The notes beneath the pieces are model-generated. The model had not been told where the DNA came from, did not search any database, and saw nothing but the letters and a program-made list of their open reading frames with translations. From contig JAYZDF010000082.1 of NCBI GenBank assembly GCA_036337945.1, positions 12,933 to 76,932 of the forward strand: DNA of 64,000 nucleotides, read 5' to 3'. Positions within the stretch are counted from its first letter, which is position 1. The number at the start of each line of letters is the position of its first letter. This DNA comes from JAYZDF01 sp036337945. Its GTDB lineage: Bacteria > Myxococcota > Kuafuiibacteriia > Kuafuiibacteriales > Kuafuiibacteriaceae. Shown here piece by piece: positions 45,072 to 53,404 of this stretch. The position numbers were made by a program, and so were the translations under genes.

Positions 45072-45928
45072 TGTTTTGCCTTCTCGTTAATTGACGCCAG
45101 CGTAGACTTTGCTACCTGTGCTGCATCGGTGTTCGGATATTTCTGGGTCACTCGGGATAGAACTTCTTTTGCTTTCGCAGTGTCACCTCTTTTTTGCATG
45201 AGCTGACCGACTCTCAGTAAAGCATGTGCTGCTTTCGACGAACGAGGATGCATTTCTGCAACCGCTAAAAATTCGTCCACTGCACGAGATTCCTCTCCGT
45301 TTTGAGAACTAATTTCCGCAAGCCAGTACATCGCGTTGACCTGATATTTAGAGTTTGGATACCGTTTTCGAAACGAGTTAAACAGCCTTCTAGATTCTTT
45401 AAGGTTATTATTCTCGCGGAGCTGCGCAAGCGCCTCTTTATAGCTTGCCGCCTCAGATTCTTTCGCATTGGCACTTTCTGCTTTAGCTTTAGTCGCTTTG
45501 CGGAGAACTCGTTTCTTTGTCAGTACCGGGTCTTTTTTGGACAGGACCGAGCGGTCAACCGGTAACGTATTCGCTGGCCCGAGCTTAATCATGATCGGTT
45601 CATCCGTTTTTTGCTGCTCCTCTGCGTTGAGTTTTACTACAGGGAGCTTGGGTAGCTTTTTAGTTACAGGTTGCGATGCTGTTGCGTGTAAGGAATTTGT
45701 TTCCTTCGCGTTAGTCGAACGAAGTGATCCCTTTTTCGCTCTTAGTAAGGCAACCTGGCCATCAAGCTCATCAACTCTCTCACGAAGTTGCCGCGACTCC
45801 GAACGCGCTTCGCGAACTTCTCGACGCAACCTGCTCATCTCTAACTGCATTTGACTCGACGAAGCACAGCCTAACCCAAAGCCAGACAACGTAAAAACGC
45901 CGAGAAATGCGCAAACTTGTATTCGCAT
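45068..45928 (-). CDS. CpoB/YbgF-like TPR lipoprotein
   Basis: A 286-residue lipoprotein with lipobox GLGC (Cys21). A coiled coil follows at about 27-66 (repeated R/E/L heptads), then a Lys-rich linker. Three TPRs lie at about 160-280 (YKEALAQLRENNNLKESRRLF, NAMYWLAEISSQNGEESRA, LLRVGQLMQKRGDTAKA). This is the layout of YbgF/CpoB, which links outer-membrane constriction (Tol-Pal) to wall synthesis, but tol-pal genes are not adjacent. Pairing with the LysM protein suggests a wall or outer-membrane role. It is the first gene of the long minus-strand run that ends at argD, and diverges from the gene at 46144. Confidence 0.78.
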   Translation of the reverse strand: MRIQVCAFLGVFTLSGFGLGCASSSQMQLEMSRLRREVREARSESRQLRERVDELDGQVALLRAKKGSLRSTNAKETNSLHATASQPVTKKLPKLPVVKLNAEEQQKTDEPIMIKLGPANTLPVDRSVLSKKDPVLTKKRVLRKATKAKAESANAKESEAASYKEALAQLRENNNLKESRRLFNSFRKRYPNSKYQVNAMYWLAEISSQNGEESRAVDEFLAVAEMHPRSSKAAHALLRVGQLMQKRGDTAKAKEVLSRVTQKYPNTDAAQVAKSTLASINEKAKQ

Positions 45929-46008
45929 CCAAGCGTGATTCTAAGTCGGGCAGCAAAACTGTCAAGAAACCGGTCAAAACGGGACGCGTTGCCCCCCCCG
46001 TGAGGAAA

Positions 46009-46081
46009 CCCTAGCAAAATCATCATCATGGTCTAAATGGTGCCGAAAGCTGAAACGACGCTTCGGCCTGAGCGGCTAGGG
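46009..46081. promoter_or_regulatory. Nested inverted repeats in the divergent spacer
   Basis: Outer arms CCCTAGC (46009-46015) and GCTAGGG (46075-46081) enclose a hairpin with arms GCCGAAAGC (46042-46050) and GCTTCGGC (46060-46067), pairing with one bulged A and a nine-base loop. It lies 62 bp before the GTG at 46144. No T-run follows on either side, so it is not a simple terminator. It could be a 5' leader structure or a protein site. Confidence 0.25.
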
Positions 46082-46143
46082 ATAAGCAGAGATGCCACCC
46101 ATTAATCAATAATTTCAGCAGCCTACGCACCTAGAGTCTTCGT

Positions 46144-48960
46144 GTGTTTTCGAAGTATAAACAAATCGTGAGCGCTTTACTTTCTCACAAGAAGCGTAGC
46201 CGCGGGTTACCGGGTTCGATCTTGATGCCCCCAATTTTTTGTCTGAGTTTTATCAGCTGTCATCTTCTATCCGGCAAGCCATCTTCTGATTTCGAATCGA
46301 CCTCCCCTACAAATTCCGCAGATAAAGCCTCTTTTTCTGCGATCCACGAGCGGCCCGCAGCAATTCAGCCACCAATGGATCATCCGTCTGCTCCGTTGCA
46401 AATGCTCCCCGAACCTGACTCTTGCCCCGAAGCACAGAAAAAATTTCATATGAGGTCTGCTGTGCAGGAAGACTTTGGCGTCCGACGGCTTGGTCAACTC
46501 ATCGGCGTTCCATTTGCGTTCAACTCTGCGGACTCCTTTCATTCACTCAAAGGATTTTACGCGACGAACAAAGATGGAGCAGCATTGCCTGCTCAATTTG
46601 AAGTCCTCAGTCGATACAACAGTGGCCCAAGTGATTGCCAAGCAGCTATTCGCTGGGCATATGCTTGGGTTCGGGCCGAACTGCTTTCCGAAAGCCGGGG
46701 GTATATCGTTATCCGAAAAGACAAACGTGCCCCCGAGTTCAAATTTGAAAAACTAACGGTCACCGAAAAAAAGGACATTATTGAAATCAATAGCGGCCCT
46801 TCCAAATTTACGATTCACAAGAAACGGTTCGATGGCCTTCATCGAGTAGAGCTCCGCACACCGCGCGGTTATCGACAGTTAGCGGGCCATCAAAAAAAAG
46901 GCGCGAAGCCAGACATCATAACTCGAAAACAGCAATCTATATTCCGACTCTCAAACTCAACGCAAGTCGATGTTGACATTGAACGTTCAGGACCTCTTTA
47001 CGCGACAATCGCTGTCAAAAGTTATTTCACTGACTCTCAGAAAAGAAGACACTATCGTAGCACGGCCCGTTTGAGCTTTGTCGCGGGCTATGCTGGCGTA
47101 TTCGTTGATCACACTTATTATCACTCTGAGACAGAAAGCGACGCTCCGGATGGAGCCCGCAACCGAAAGCATTCAGACTCTGTCGTTCTTCAGCTGCCTC
47201 TACACTTTATACCAAAATGGGTTGAAGCGCGCGCTCACAAAAAAATCCATTGTTTAGTGCCTTCTGCTGATATTCAGCTTCGGCAACATAAACGCTCGCC
47301 CGAAGAGATCAGACAAATCTATAGCATCACTCAAGAGGACAAAAGCCACGAAACCGGATTTGTGGCGAACTCACCCTACTTAGCCTTCCTCGGCGATGAG
47401 TTTTACGCTCTGACCACCCTTTCTCATTTTTCTGTGCGAGATCCACAAGGGCTAGCATTTGCGAAGAACGGAAACTTACTGAATGTCGAGTTTCAGGCGG
47501 AACCAATGTTCGTTGGAGGAGCCCGAGGTATTTGGTCTAAGGCGGTCATTGAATTTGGACACGCTTCTGACTTCAATCCTCGCCGTGGCAATAATGCCTA
47601 TGCAAGCATTACCCGTCCACTCATCGCAGCGCCTTCAATGAGTGACCTCAACAAAGCCGATGTACTGCCGCTGATGCCTACACGAAGTTTACCAAGTCGG
47701 CTCAGTAAAATAGACAGTTTTGTCGACACGTTTCACGAGGAAACCGTGAAATACATGCGAGATTTTCGCATAACGGGACTTCAAATTTGGCCAGACCTTC
47801 CCCGAGAAAGCTGTCATCATACGAACGATTGTGACTACGTGAGCAAACAATATTACGATGGCGGCGACAACAATTACTGGGACTGGAGCCTCGCGGAACT
47901 TGAGGCATTCCTACGGACCGCAGACCCAGCTTTCATACACGACTTTGCCCTGGCAGAAACGTTCCTTATGGCCGAGACGATAAGCTGGAGACCAGATCCG
48001 AAAACAAGACACAATCTGAACTTTGCCGGATTTTCTCCCTGTTATGGTAGTGCAAGCGGTTACGAAGGCCCCTTCTTGGAAGGCCTAAATCAACGGCGAG
48101 ACCGGTGCCCCGGAGACTATAGTTACAACCGGGTACACAAACTTGCATACGTTCTAACAGCAGACAGAAGGTTTACCGACTTTTTCACGCAAGGTGCAAA
48201 TTCTGTCGTTAAGTATTATTCAGTTCCGGTAAATCCGCGTCCGGGTCAATGGCTAGAACTATCGTCGAGTCGGTTCACTAACCAAATGCTCGAGCAGTTG
48301 CTCAATGGTGCCGAATTTAGCCGCGATGAAAGCTCAAAATCTAATCGAAAATTTCTCACGCACGCGTTGGAGTTATTTCGATTCATGTCGTCACACAGTC
48401 TCATCGACGGACATGCCTGTATTCTCGCCGGTTCGGGGGTATCCGACGTGAAATTATCGAAAAAGTGTGAAAGCGATCAAGCCTGGATGCTATCGCTAAT
48501 TTTAGATTTCACTACTCGTCTTCATGCGCTCACATCCTCTCCAGAAATAAAGACGTGGCTTTCGAAACACCTCAAAAAGTCCCTACGTAATTACATGGGC
48601 GTGTCCGGAGACGACATCCCTGACTACAGCCAGAGGGATCGTCAATGGGTCACAACGTACCTGTGCGACGTCGACAATGCGGGACTTCTTGATTCGACCT
48701 GCGTGCCCGACCGGACCGTTGAAAACCAGGCACGTTTCTACAACGGAGATGACATGAGTTACCTCAGTAGCTTTTCCTTTCTGTTCTGGCGGCTTCGCGA
48801 ATCCAGAGCAAAAATATGCTCATGGTTACCCTATAATTACGAGAATGCATTGCGGCTATTGGATCGCAGCGAATCCAACGCTATGATCTGGGGCAAGTTA
48901 CCGGGGAAAATTTTTGCGGATGCACAAAAAACAGTCGGAGTTATAGAAGCTTGTGAGTAA
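46144..48960 (+). CDS. Large lipoprotein, RIFT-barrel (PcRGLX/YetA-like lyase family) candidate
   Basis: A 938-residue protein with a lipoprotein-type signal (a basic n-region KKRSRG, then FCLSFISC with Cys39). After a Ser/Pro linker, residues about 95-185 fit the N-terminal RIFT-barrel domain of exo-rhamnogalacturonan lyase-like proteins: QLIGVPFAF, LPAQFEVLSRY, IRWAYAWVRAELL and SRGYIVI. Beta-rich domains follow to about 500, then an alpha/alpha-toroid-like helical half (about 530-930) rich in Trp, His and Asp, with DYVSKQYYDGGDNNYWDWS and GYEGPFLEGLNQRRDRCPGDY. This suggests a polysaccharide-degrading enzyme on the cell surface. I recognise the fold class, not the substrate. GTG start is weak; ATG 46225 is an alternative that keeps the lipobox. 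Confidence 0.55.
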   Translation: MFSKYKQIVSALLSHKKRSRGLPGSILMPPIFCLSFISCHLLSGKPSSDFESTSPTNSADKASFSAIHERPAAIQPPMDHPSAPLQMLPEPDSCPEAQKKFHMRSAVQEDFGVRRLGQLIGVPFAFNSADSFHSLKGFYATNKDGAALPAQFEVLSRYNSGPSDCQAAIRWAYAWVRAELLSESRGYIVIRKDKRAPEFKFEKLTVTEKKDIIEINSGPSKFTIHKKRFDGLHRVELRTPRGYRQLAGHQKKGAKPDIITRKQQSIFRLSNSTQVDVDIERSGPLYATIAVKSYFTDSQKRRHYRSTARLSFVAGYAGVFVDHTYYHSETESDAPDGARNRKHSDSVVLQLPLHFIPKWVEARAHKKIHCLVPSADIQLRQHKRSPEEIRQIYSITQEDKSHETGFVANSPYLAFLGDEFYALTTLSHFSVRDPQGLAFAKNGNLLNVEFQAEPMFVGGARGIWSKAVIEFGHASDFNPRRGNNAYASITRPLIAAPSMSDLNKADVLPLMPTRSLPSRLSKIDSFVDTFHEETVKYMRDFRITGLQIWPDLPRESCHHTNDCDYVSKQYYDGGDNNYWDWSLAELEAFLRTADPAFIHDFALAETFLMAETISWRPDPKTRHNLNFAGFSPCYGSASGYEGPFLEGLNQRRDRCPGDYSYNRVHKLAYVLTADRRFTDFFTQGANSVVKYYSVPVNPRPGQWLELSSSRFTNQMLEQLLNGAEFSRDESSKSNRKFLTHALELFRFMSSHSLIDGHACILAGSGVSDVKLSKKCESDQAWMLSLILDFTTRLHALTSSPEIKTWLSKHLKKSLRNYMGVSGDDIPDYSQRDRQWVTTYLCDVDNAGLLDSTCVPDRTVENQARFYNGDDMSYLSSFSFLFWRLRESRAKICSWLPYNYENALRLLDRSESNAMIWGKLPGKIFADAQKTVGVIEACE

Positions 48961-49693
48961 TTTGAATTCTCAACTCAAAGTCGTAATCGTCTGCTCCATG
49001 CCCGTCGATGAATGGGTGGACGACCTCAGGCGACTTCGCATCGATGCCTTGGCCGAAAGTACAGAGAGGCTCTTGAGACCTTCAACAATCATCGGCTCCT
49101 CTACCTACGTATTTATTCACGCATCGGTCAGTCCGGAGAGAACTCAGGAGATTCAGACCTTTCTTCGACGAACCAACCCAAATACAGACGTACTAATAAG
49201 CTCTGACGAAAACCCAATTAGTTCTGCAATTGACCTCGCTCGGATGGTTCAAAGCCTTGCTGATAGAGAATCTACCGAGGCCCACAGCAGCAGCCCAAAG
49301 AGCCGAAGACCTGTAACGGTTGGCGAAAAAACAATTCTGGTAGTGGATGACGACGCCATACTGCGTCGAGCGCTCAAAAGAACAATTCGGCGGCTTCCCG
49401 CGGCTATCCTCGAGGCAAACGACCCCGAGGATGCGAACAAATTTCTCGGCCAGGTGAATATTGACTTGATCATGTCAGATTACAGCTTCCTGGGAGAGGA
49501 AAACGGACTCGATTTTCTGGGAAACTGTCGTGAAAAGTTCCCCAACATACCTCGAATGCTTTTATCTGGACATGATTTGAATACGGATGAAGACCTTCCA
49601 GGTGACCGCTCGGCTGCAGACGCTATTATTCAGAAGCCTTGGGATATGCAGCAATTTTTGACCACATGTCGAACGCTTCTAGACCAGGACTAA
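48953..49693 (+). CDS. Response regulator with C-terminal receiver domain
   Basis: A 246-residue protein. Residues about 127-246 form a CheY-like receiver: TILVVDDDAILRRAL with the acidic pair, DLIMSDYSFLGEENG with the phospho-acceptor Asp, MLLSGH, and the conserved Lys in IIQKPW. The first 100 residues (KVVIVCSMPVDEWV, STYVFIHASVS, TDVLISSDEN) have the alternating strand/helix pattern of a second, degenerate receiver without the acidic pocket. There is no DNA-binding or enzyme output domain. It overlaps the end of the lipoprotein gene by eight bases, so the two are translationally coupled. A Ser/Pro linker joins the halves. The partner kinase is unknown. Confidence 0.85.
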   Translation: MSNLNSQLKVVIVCSMPVDEWVDDLRRLRIDALAESTERLLRPSTIIGSSTYVFIHASVSPERTQEIQTFLRRTNPNTDVLISSDENPISSAIDLARMVQSLADRESTEAHSSSPKSRRPVTVGEKTILVVDDDAILRRALKRTIRRLPAAILEANDPEDANKFLGQVNIDLIMSDYSFLGEENGLDFLGNCREKFPNIPRMLLSGHDLNTDEDLPGDRSAADAIIQKPWDMQQFLTTCRTLLDQD

Positions 49694-49721
49694 AGCTGTC
49701 TCGAACACTAATTTTAGAATA

Positions 49722-51665
49722 CTAGATTTTTCGCCTACGCGCCCAAAGCACCGCGACGACAAGCATGATGCCAAACAAAGGCGTCTTCGTTTGTGTTGGA
49801 CTCGATAGCGCGCAAGAGCAGTCGTCCGACGCAACCGGTGGCTCACCAGGGCGTGGCGCTTCTTGAAAACCAGCATCAGGCTCAGCGGTAGTCGTACCCG
49901 CATCTGCTCCGGGAGTCGTTGCACCGGAGTCAGGATCTTCAGGCATACCAGCGTCAGGCTGAGGAACGGTCGCTAAGATGATATCGTCTGCACCACGCGG
50001 CCAAAGCTGATAGCCAGCTGATAGGCCATTCGGTCCATCCGTTGAGCGTTGAGAAAGAACACCCCTGATCGCAAATTTCTTAGACGGGGTATTTGTACCT
50101 ACGAGATCAATGTCCTTCCATACACGAACGCTTAAGTTTCCTGTGCCGTCAGTAATGACATAATTACTGCCATCACCCGGGCCATCTCCGGCCCACACTG
50201 ATACGGGTGATTCAAAATCAACCTCCTCGATAAGAATCAGACGGCTTTCGTATTCCTCTGCATTCGCCAACAGTTCAGAAATTGTCACTCGAGCAGGTTC
50301 AATTTTTTCATTGCTTTCTTCAATCACTTCGACACTTAGCGAGCGACCCGAAACCTGCGTAAGACCATAATATTGATCAAGCACACCTTTCACCGCAATT
50401 TGGTCACCTTCGCTGAACGCAGGAACAGAAATATCTGTTGCATACACGGCAATCCCAGATTGCCCGTCTTGCAGTGTAAAATTAATTCGGTCGTTTCGGA
50501 AAGTGCTCGGTGACGAAGTCGCTCGCCCTTTTATCCATACCGCATGATTTCGATACAACATTTCTCCCGCTGTATTTTGTTGTCTTGCCATTTCCACCGT
50601 AACGGGTGCCGCAGGCACAACATTCCGCCAAATGTAATTCTCATTTTCTGCCAATTCACTCGCCTCGGCCGGAACAGTTGATATCGCCAATGCGACATCT
50701 TCCGCATAAAGAAATACTCGAACGTATTGCTCGTGAAAGGTTTGAGGTTCGTTAAAGCCAAGTCCCGACGCTAGATTATCGAGGGGGCCACGGAAGTAGT
50801 ACGCATTAGCGACCGTGGAGGTCATCGAAATCTGCTGATAAGGCATAAGCGCAGGACCGGAACTTGAGGTTGCTGTAGTAAGATATACTGAAGCTTCTGC
50901 GATACCTTCCATATCAGTGACTGTAGCCGTAACACCGAAATCGGAGCCGAATGTTGCAACACTCGGACGAATCTCAATGTCACGAATGATGGGCGGAACA
51001 TTAGCACCGTATCCAATAAAAGGTGCCGGTGTCGTCGCAACAATAAAATCCGCATTGCTGGTTCCAGTCAGTGCCACACGAAGTAAAGAGTCACCGTCTC
51101 CTGGTCTTCCAGCAGGAAGTCCTGGCACGTCTCTGTTCAAGGTGCCCCACTCCACCGCGTCCATGACGGTACCTGTCGCGTCTTTTAAGACCACAGCGTC
51201 TCCGGTGCTTGAATTACTTAATGCAAAAACACTGGAACCATTTACCGAAGTGAGGTCAGGGGTGATGGTGGAGTTCGGGCTTGCAGAAGCAAGCTCAAAA
51301 CTCGGTAGATAACCAAAAATATTTTCAAAGGCTGTTGCGGACTTCGCGACGACAATGACTTCTCCACCAGAAAGCGTCAGGGTACTTGAAAAAACCCAAC
51401 TCGTAGTAGAAATCCTCGCGGGGTCTGACCCGCCTACATAGTCCTGAATTTGCCAGCCGCCAATCGAGGCACCTGTTGTCGAGGTATTATGGATCTCAAT
51501 CCATTCCGCATCATCCGTTCCCGAACCACGAGGATTTGACTGAACCTCGGTGATATAGACCGTGTTTGTGCTCACCGGCACATCAGCCTCGGCCACTTGC
51601 GCCGCCAAAACGGTAAATAATATCGATAAGATGCTGAAAATTGGCCTTTTCATGGGGTCGGTCAT
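49722..51665 (-). CDS. Lamin-tail-domain surface protein with MYXO-CTERM-like tail
   Basis: From ATG 51665 the protein is 647 residues, beginning with a signal peptide (MKRPIFSILSILFTVLAAQ and cleavage near AEA; an inner ATG lies at 51653). A lamin-tail domain follows (VYITEVQSNP, DAEWIEIHNTS, GGWQIQDYVG, VVLKDATGTVMDAVEWG). Ig-like beta segments come next, then two OB-fold-like domains (INFTLQDGQSGIAVYA and GDQIAVKGVLDQYYGLTQV). The end is Glu/Pro/Asp-rich with CSCALSS, a hydrophobic helix and RRRKI. The Cys-helix-Arg tail matches MYXO-CTERM sorting signals, so it should be anchored on the cell surface. The longer frame back to 51911 overlaps an opposite gene and is probably not used. Confidence 0.72.
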   Translation of the reverse strand: MTDPMKRPIFSILSILFTVLAAQVAEADVPVSTNTVYITEVQSNPRGSGTDDAEWIEIHNTSTTGASIGGWQIQDYVGGSDPARISTTSWVFSSTLTLSGGEVIVVAKSATAFENIFGYLPSFELASASPNSTITPDLTSVNGSSVFALSNSSTGDAVVLKDATGTVMDAVEWGTLNRDVPGLPAGRPGDGDSLLRVALTGTSNADFIVATTPAPFIGYGANVPPIIRDIEIRPSVATFGSDFGVTATVTDMEGIAEASVYLTTATSSSGPALMPYQQISMTSTVANAYYFRGPLDNLASGLGFNEPQTFHEQYVRVFLYAEDVALAISTVPAEASELAENENYIWRNVVPAAPVTVEMARQQNTAGEMLYRNHAVWIKGRATSSPSTFRNDRINFTLQDGQSGIAVYATDISVPAFSEGDQIAVKGVLDQYYGLTQVSGRSLSVEVIEESNEKIEPARVTISELLANAEEYESRLILIEEVDFESPVSVWAGDGPGDGSNYVITDGTGNLSVRVWKDIDLVGTNTPSKKFAIRGVLSQRSTDGPNGLSAGYQLWPRGADDIILATVPQPDAGMPEDPDSGATTPGADAGTTTAEPDAGFQEAPRPGEPPVASDDCSCALSSPTQTKTPLFGIMLVVAVLWARRRKI

Positions 51666-51740
51666 AATTGAGTTCATTCCACTTGTCGAGGATTTCCCTA
51701 GCAAGAAACTAAAAATCGCAAGAAACGAAGGTAAAGCATT

Positions 51741-52280
51741 ATGTCGAAGCGTCTGGTCGCCGATACCTATAATATGGTTGTTCCTAAGAGAGTTAGTGAG
51801 GCTTTTTTCCGTATACCTAGCCCTCGGTTCGAAAATATTACGAACAAATCTATGCAGCCGAACGCTGCTCGCGATACCGCCGATGTGCTTATTCTTAGTA
51901 ATAAGCCTCATCGAAGTCGGAAACTTTTATCATCATTCTCACCTATCGGCGTAACGCCCAGGCATGTCTCTTCTATCAGCCAAATGCTCTCGGAAATCCG
52001 AACAAATCAGTATCGGCTCGTCATTGTCGATAGCTACGGTATGAACATTGAGCCCGTGAGTTTTATAAAGCGAATTCGCATAATGGACTCCTATCTCACG
52101 GTGCTTTACTTGGGGGATATAAGCGCGGTCATCCAACGACGAATTGAAAACTATGGGGGAGTTCTCACGTCTCGTGCGCGAACGATTCGAAATAACCTGA
52201 AGCTTGCTGCTGGGAGACTACTCGCTCATCACCATGCGCTTGCAAACCTAAGAGTTGATCTGTCAAGATTCAACGCCTAG
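51741..52280 (+). CDS. Degenerate receiver-like protein
   Basis: A 179-residue protein. From about residue 45 it follows a receiver fold: DVLILSNKPHRSRKLLSSF, LVIVDSYGMNIEPVSFIKRIR and YLTVLYLGDIS. An Asp stands at the phospho-acceptor place (VDSYG), but the N-terminal acidic pair is replaced by SN and no clear Lys is seen at the usual place. The C-terminal 40 residues are a basic helix (RTIRNNLKLAAGRLLAHHHAL). ATG 51741 is preceded by GAAGG; the Met at 51852 is another possible start. It could be a phosphorylation-independent regulator. It ends six bases before the convergent MscS gene. Confidence 0.55.
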   Translation: MSKRLVADTYNMVVPKRVSEAFFRIPSPRFENITNKSMQPNAARDTADVLILSNKPHRSRKLLSSFSPIGVTPRHVSSISQMLSEIRTNQYRLVIVDSYGMNIEPVSFIKRIRIMDSYLTVLYLGDISAVIQRRIENYGGVLTSRARTIRNNLKLAAGRLLAHHHALANLRVDLSRFNA

Positions 52281-52285
52281 ATGTT

Positions 52286-53350
52286 CTAGCCTTTCCTCGA
52301 ACCCTTATCCGTCAGCGACTTCGACAAATCATTCCAACCGGACAAAAGGTCGGCATGGAGAGTCGCTTTGAGTTCGCGATCAAACGCGTAAGCCGCCACC
52401 TTTACGGTGCTCTCACCTCCATGCGAAGCATGTAATCCAACCTTTGGCTGTACCCCGATCACTGCCCAGGGCGAACTTGCAGCTAACTCCATCGCCGCAT
52501 CGAGAGCAATCTTAGGGTCTACATTTTTCGGAATTGCAAGTTCAAGCTCAACCGTATGAGCAACGCTTTTTCCGCCCGAACGAACATCCGTCGCGCCAAT
52601 CGCATGCCGATAAGGGATCTGAGATACTCGGCCGTCGTTCGTTTCAATTTCGAGATGTCTAAGGCGTAAACGACGAAGTTGCCCTTCGGCGGTGCCTATA
52701 CGAACCACCTCACCGATTTCAAATGGCCGCTCCGCGGTAAAAACAAGTCCTGCCGAAACATCTTTAAGAGCATTCCACTGCATCGCAATCACAAGAGCAA
52801 TGAGACCAACCAATCCGTAGAAGAGTACGTTATTCTGAGTGCCAAACGCTTCGACAATGACCCAAAGTGCGAGACCGAGCCAGATAACAAGCTGAAGTAA
52901 AGGCCAAGCCCTGATGGATACGAGAGCCCACCGTTGCTCATCCGTAGCTGCTTTTCGAAGAACACGAGTAAATAAGCGACTGACCAGAAAAATAATGAGC
53001 CCGATGCAGAGAATCCAGGCGATTCTTTCCCAATCAGAAACCAAGGACACCGTGTCACTCGGGCGCGCCAAAGCGGTTGGAACTTCTACGAAGATAGGTA
53101 CGGCTTCTTTCTTTACCTTAGCAGCTCTTTTCTTTGAGGCTTTCGGGCGCGCCCGTTTTTTTCCTGGCGACTTCTGCCTTGTTACTTTTGGATTATTTTT
53201 TTTCGAAGAGATAGTAGACCGTTCCTTACTAAGCTGTCCTCGAACTTGGGTCGATGTAGCGGCGGGACGAATTGAACCGTTAGTCGTTGGGCTCTCCGGT
53301 ATCTGTCCGGACAGCAAAAGAGTACTGAGAAGAGCAATCGTTACCGTCAC
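52286..53350 (-). CDS. MscS-family mechanosensitive channel
   Basis: A 354-residue protein with a signal-like N-terminus (MTVTIALLSTLLLSG), a Lys/Arg-rich linker (about 40-83) and three or more membrane helices (about 108-126, 150-168, 176-194). The MscS pore/beta module follows: LKDVSAGLVFTAERPFEIGEVVRIG, LRLRHLEIETNDGRVSQIPY. A C-terminal alpha/beta domain ends it. It should release solutes on hypo-osmotic shock. The linker between the leader and the channel would lie in the periplasm and is unusually basic. It begins with GTG and is convergent with the gene ending at 52280. Confidence 0.82.
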   Translation of the reverse strand: MTVTIALLSTLLLSGQIPESPTTNGSIRPAATSTQVRGQLSKERSTISSKKNNPKVTRQKSPGKKRARPKASKKRAAKVKKEAVPIFVEVPTALARPSDTVSLVSDWERIAWILCIGLIIFLVSRLFTRVLRKAATDEQRWALVSIRAWPLLQLVIWLGLALWVIVEAFGTQNNVLFYGLVGLIALVIAMQWNALKDVSAGLVFTAERPFEIGEVVRIGTAEGQLRRLRLRHLEIETNDGRVSQIPYRHAIGATDVRSGGKSVAHTVELELAIPKNVDPKIALDAAMELAASSPWAVIGVQPKVGLHASHGGESTVKVAAYAFDRELKATLHADLLSGWNDLSKSLTDKGSRKG

Positions 53351-53404
53351 GACGAACTCCTTCTCTCTTCTCTTCCCGGACCCATCTGCCGGATAGATTT
53401 TGAC

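Noticed and set aside
51666..51911. Longer N-terminus of the lamin-tail protein
   Set aside because: No signal peptide would remain at the start and it overlaps the divergent gene at 51741; the signal begins at 51665 or 51653.
52277..52289. Hairpin CTAGA-TGT-TCTAG between convergent genes
   Set aside because: The stem is only five bases and consists of the two stop regions; no T-run.
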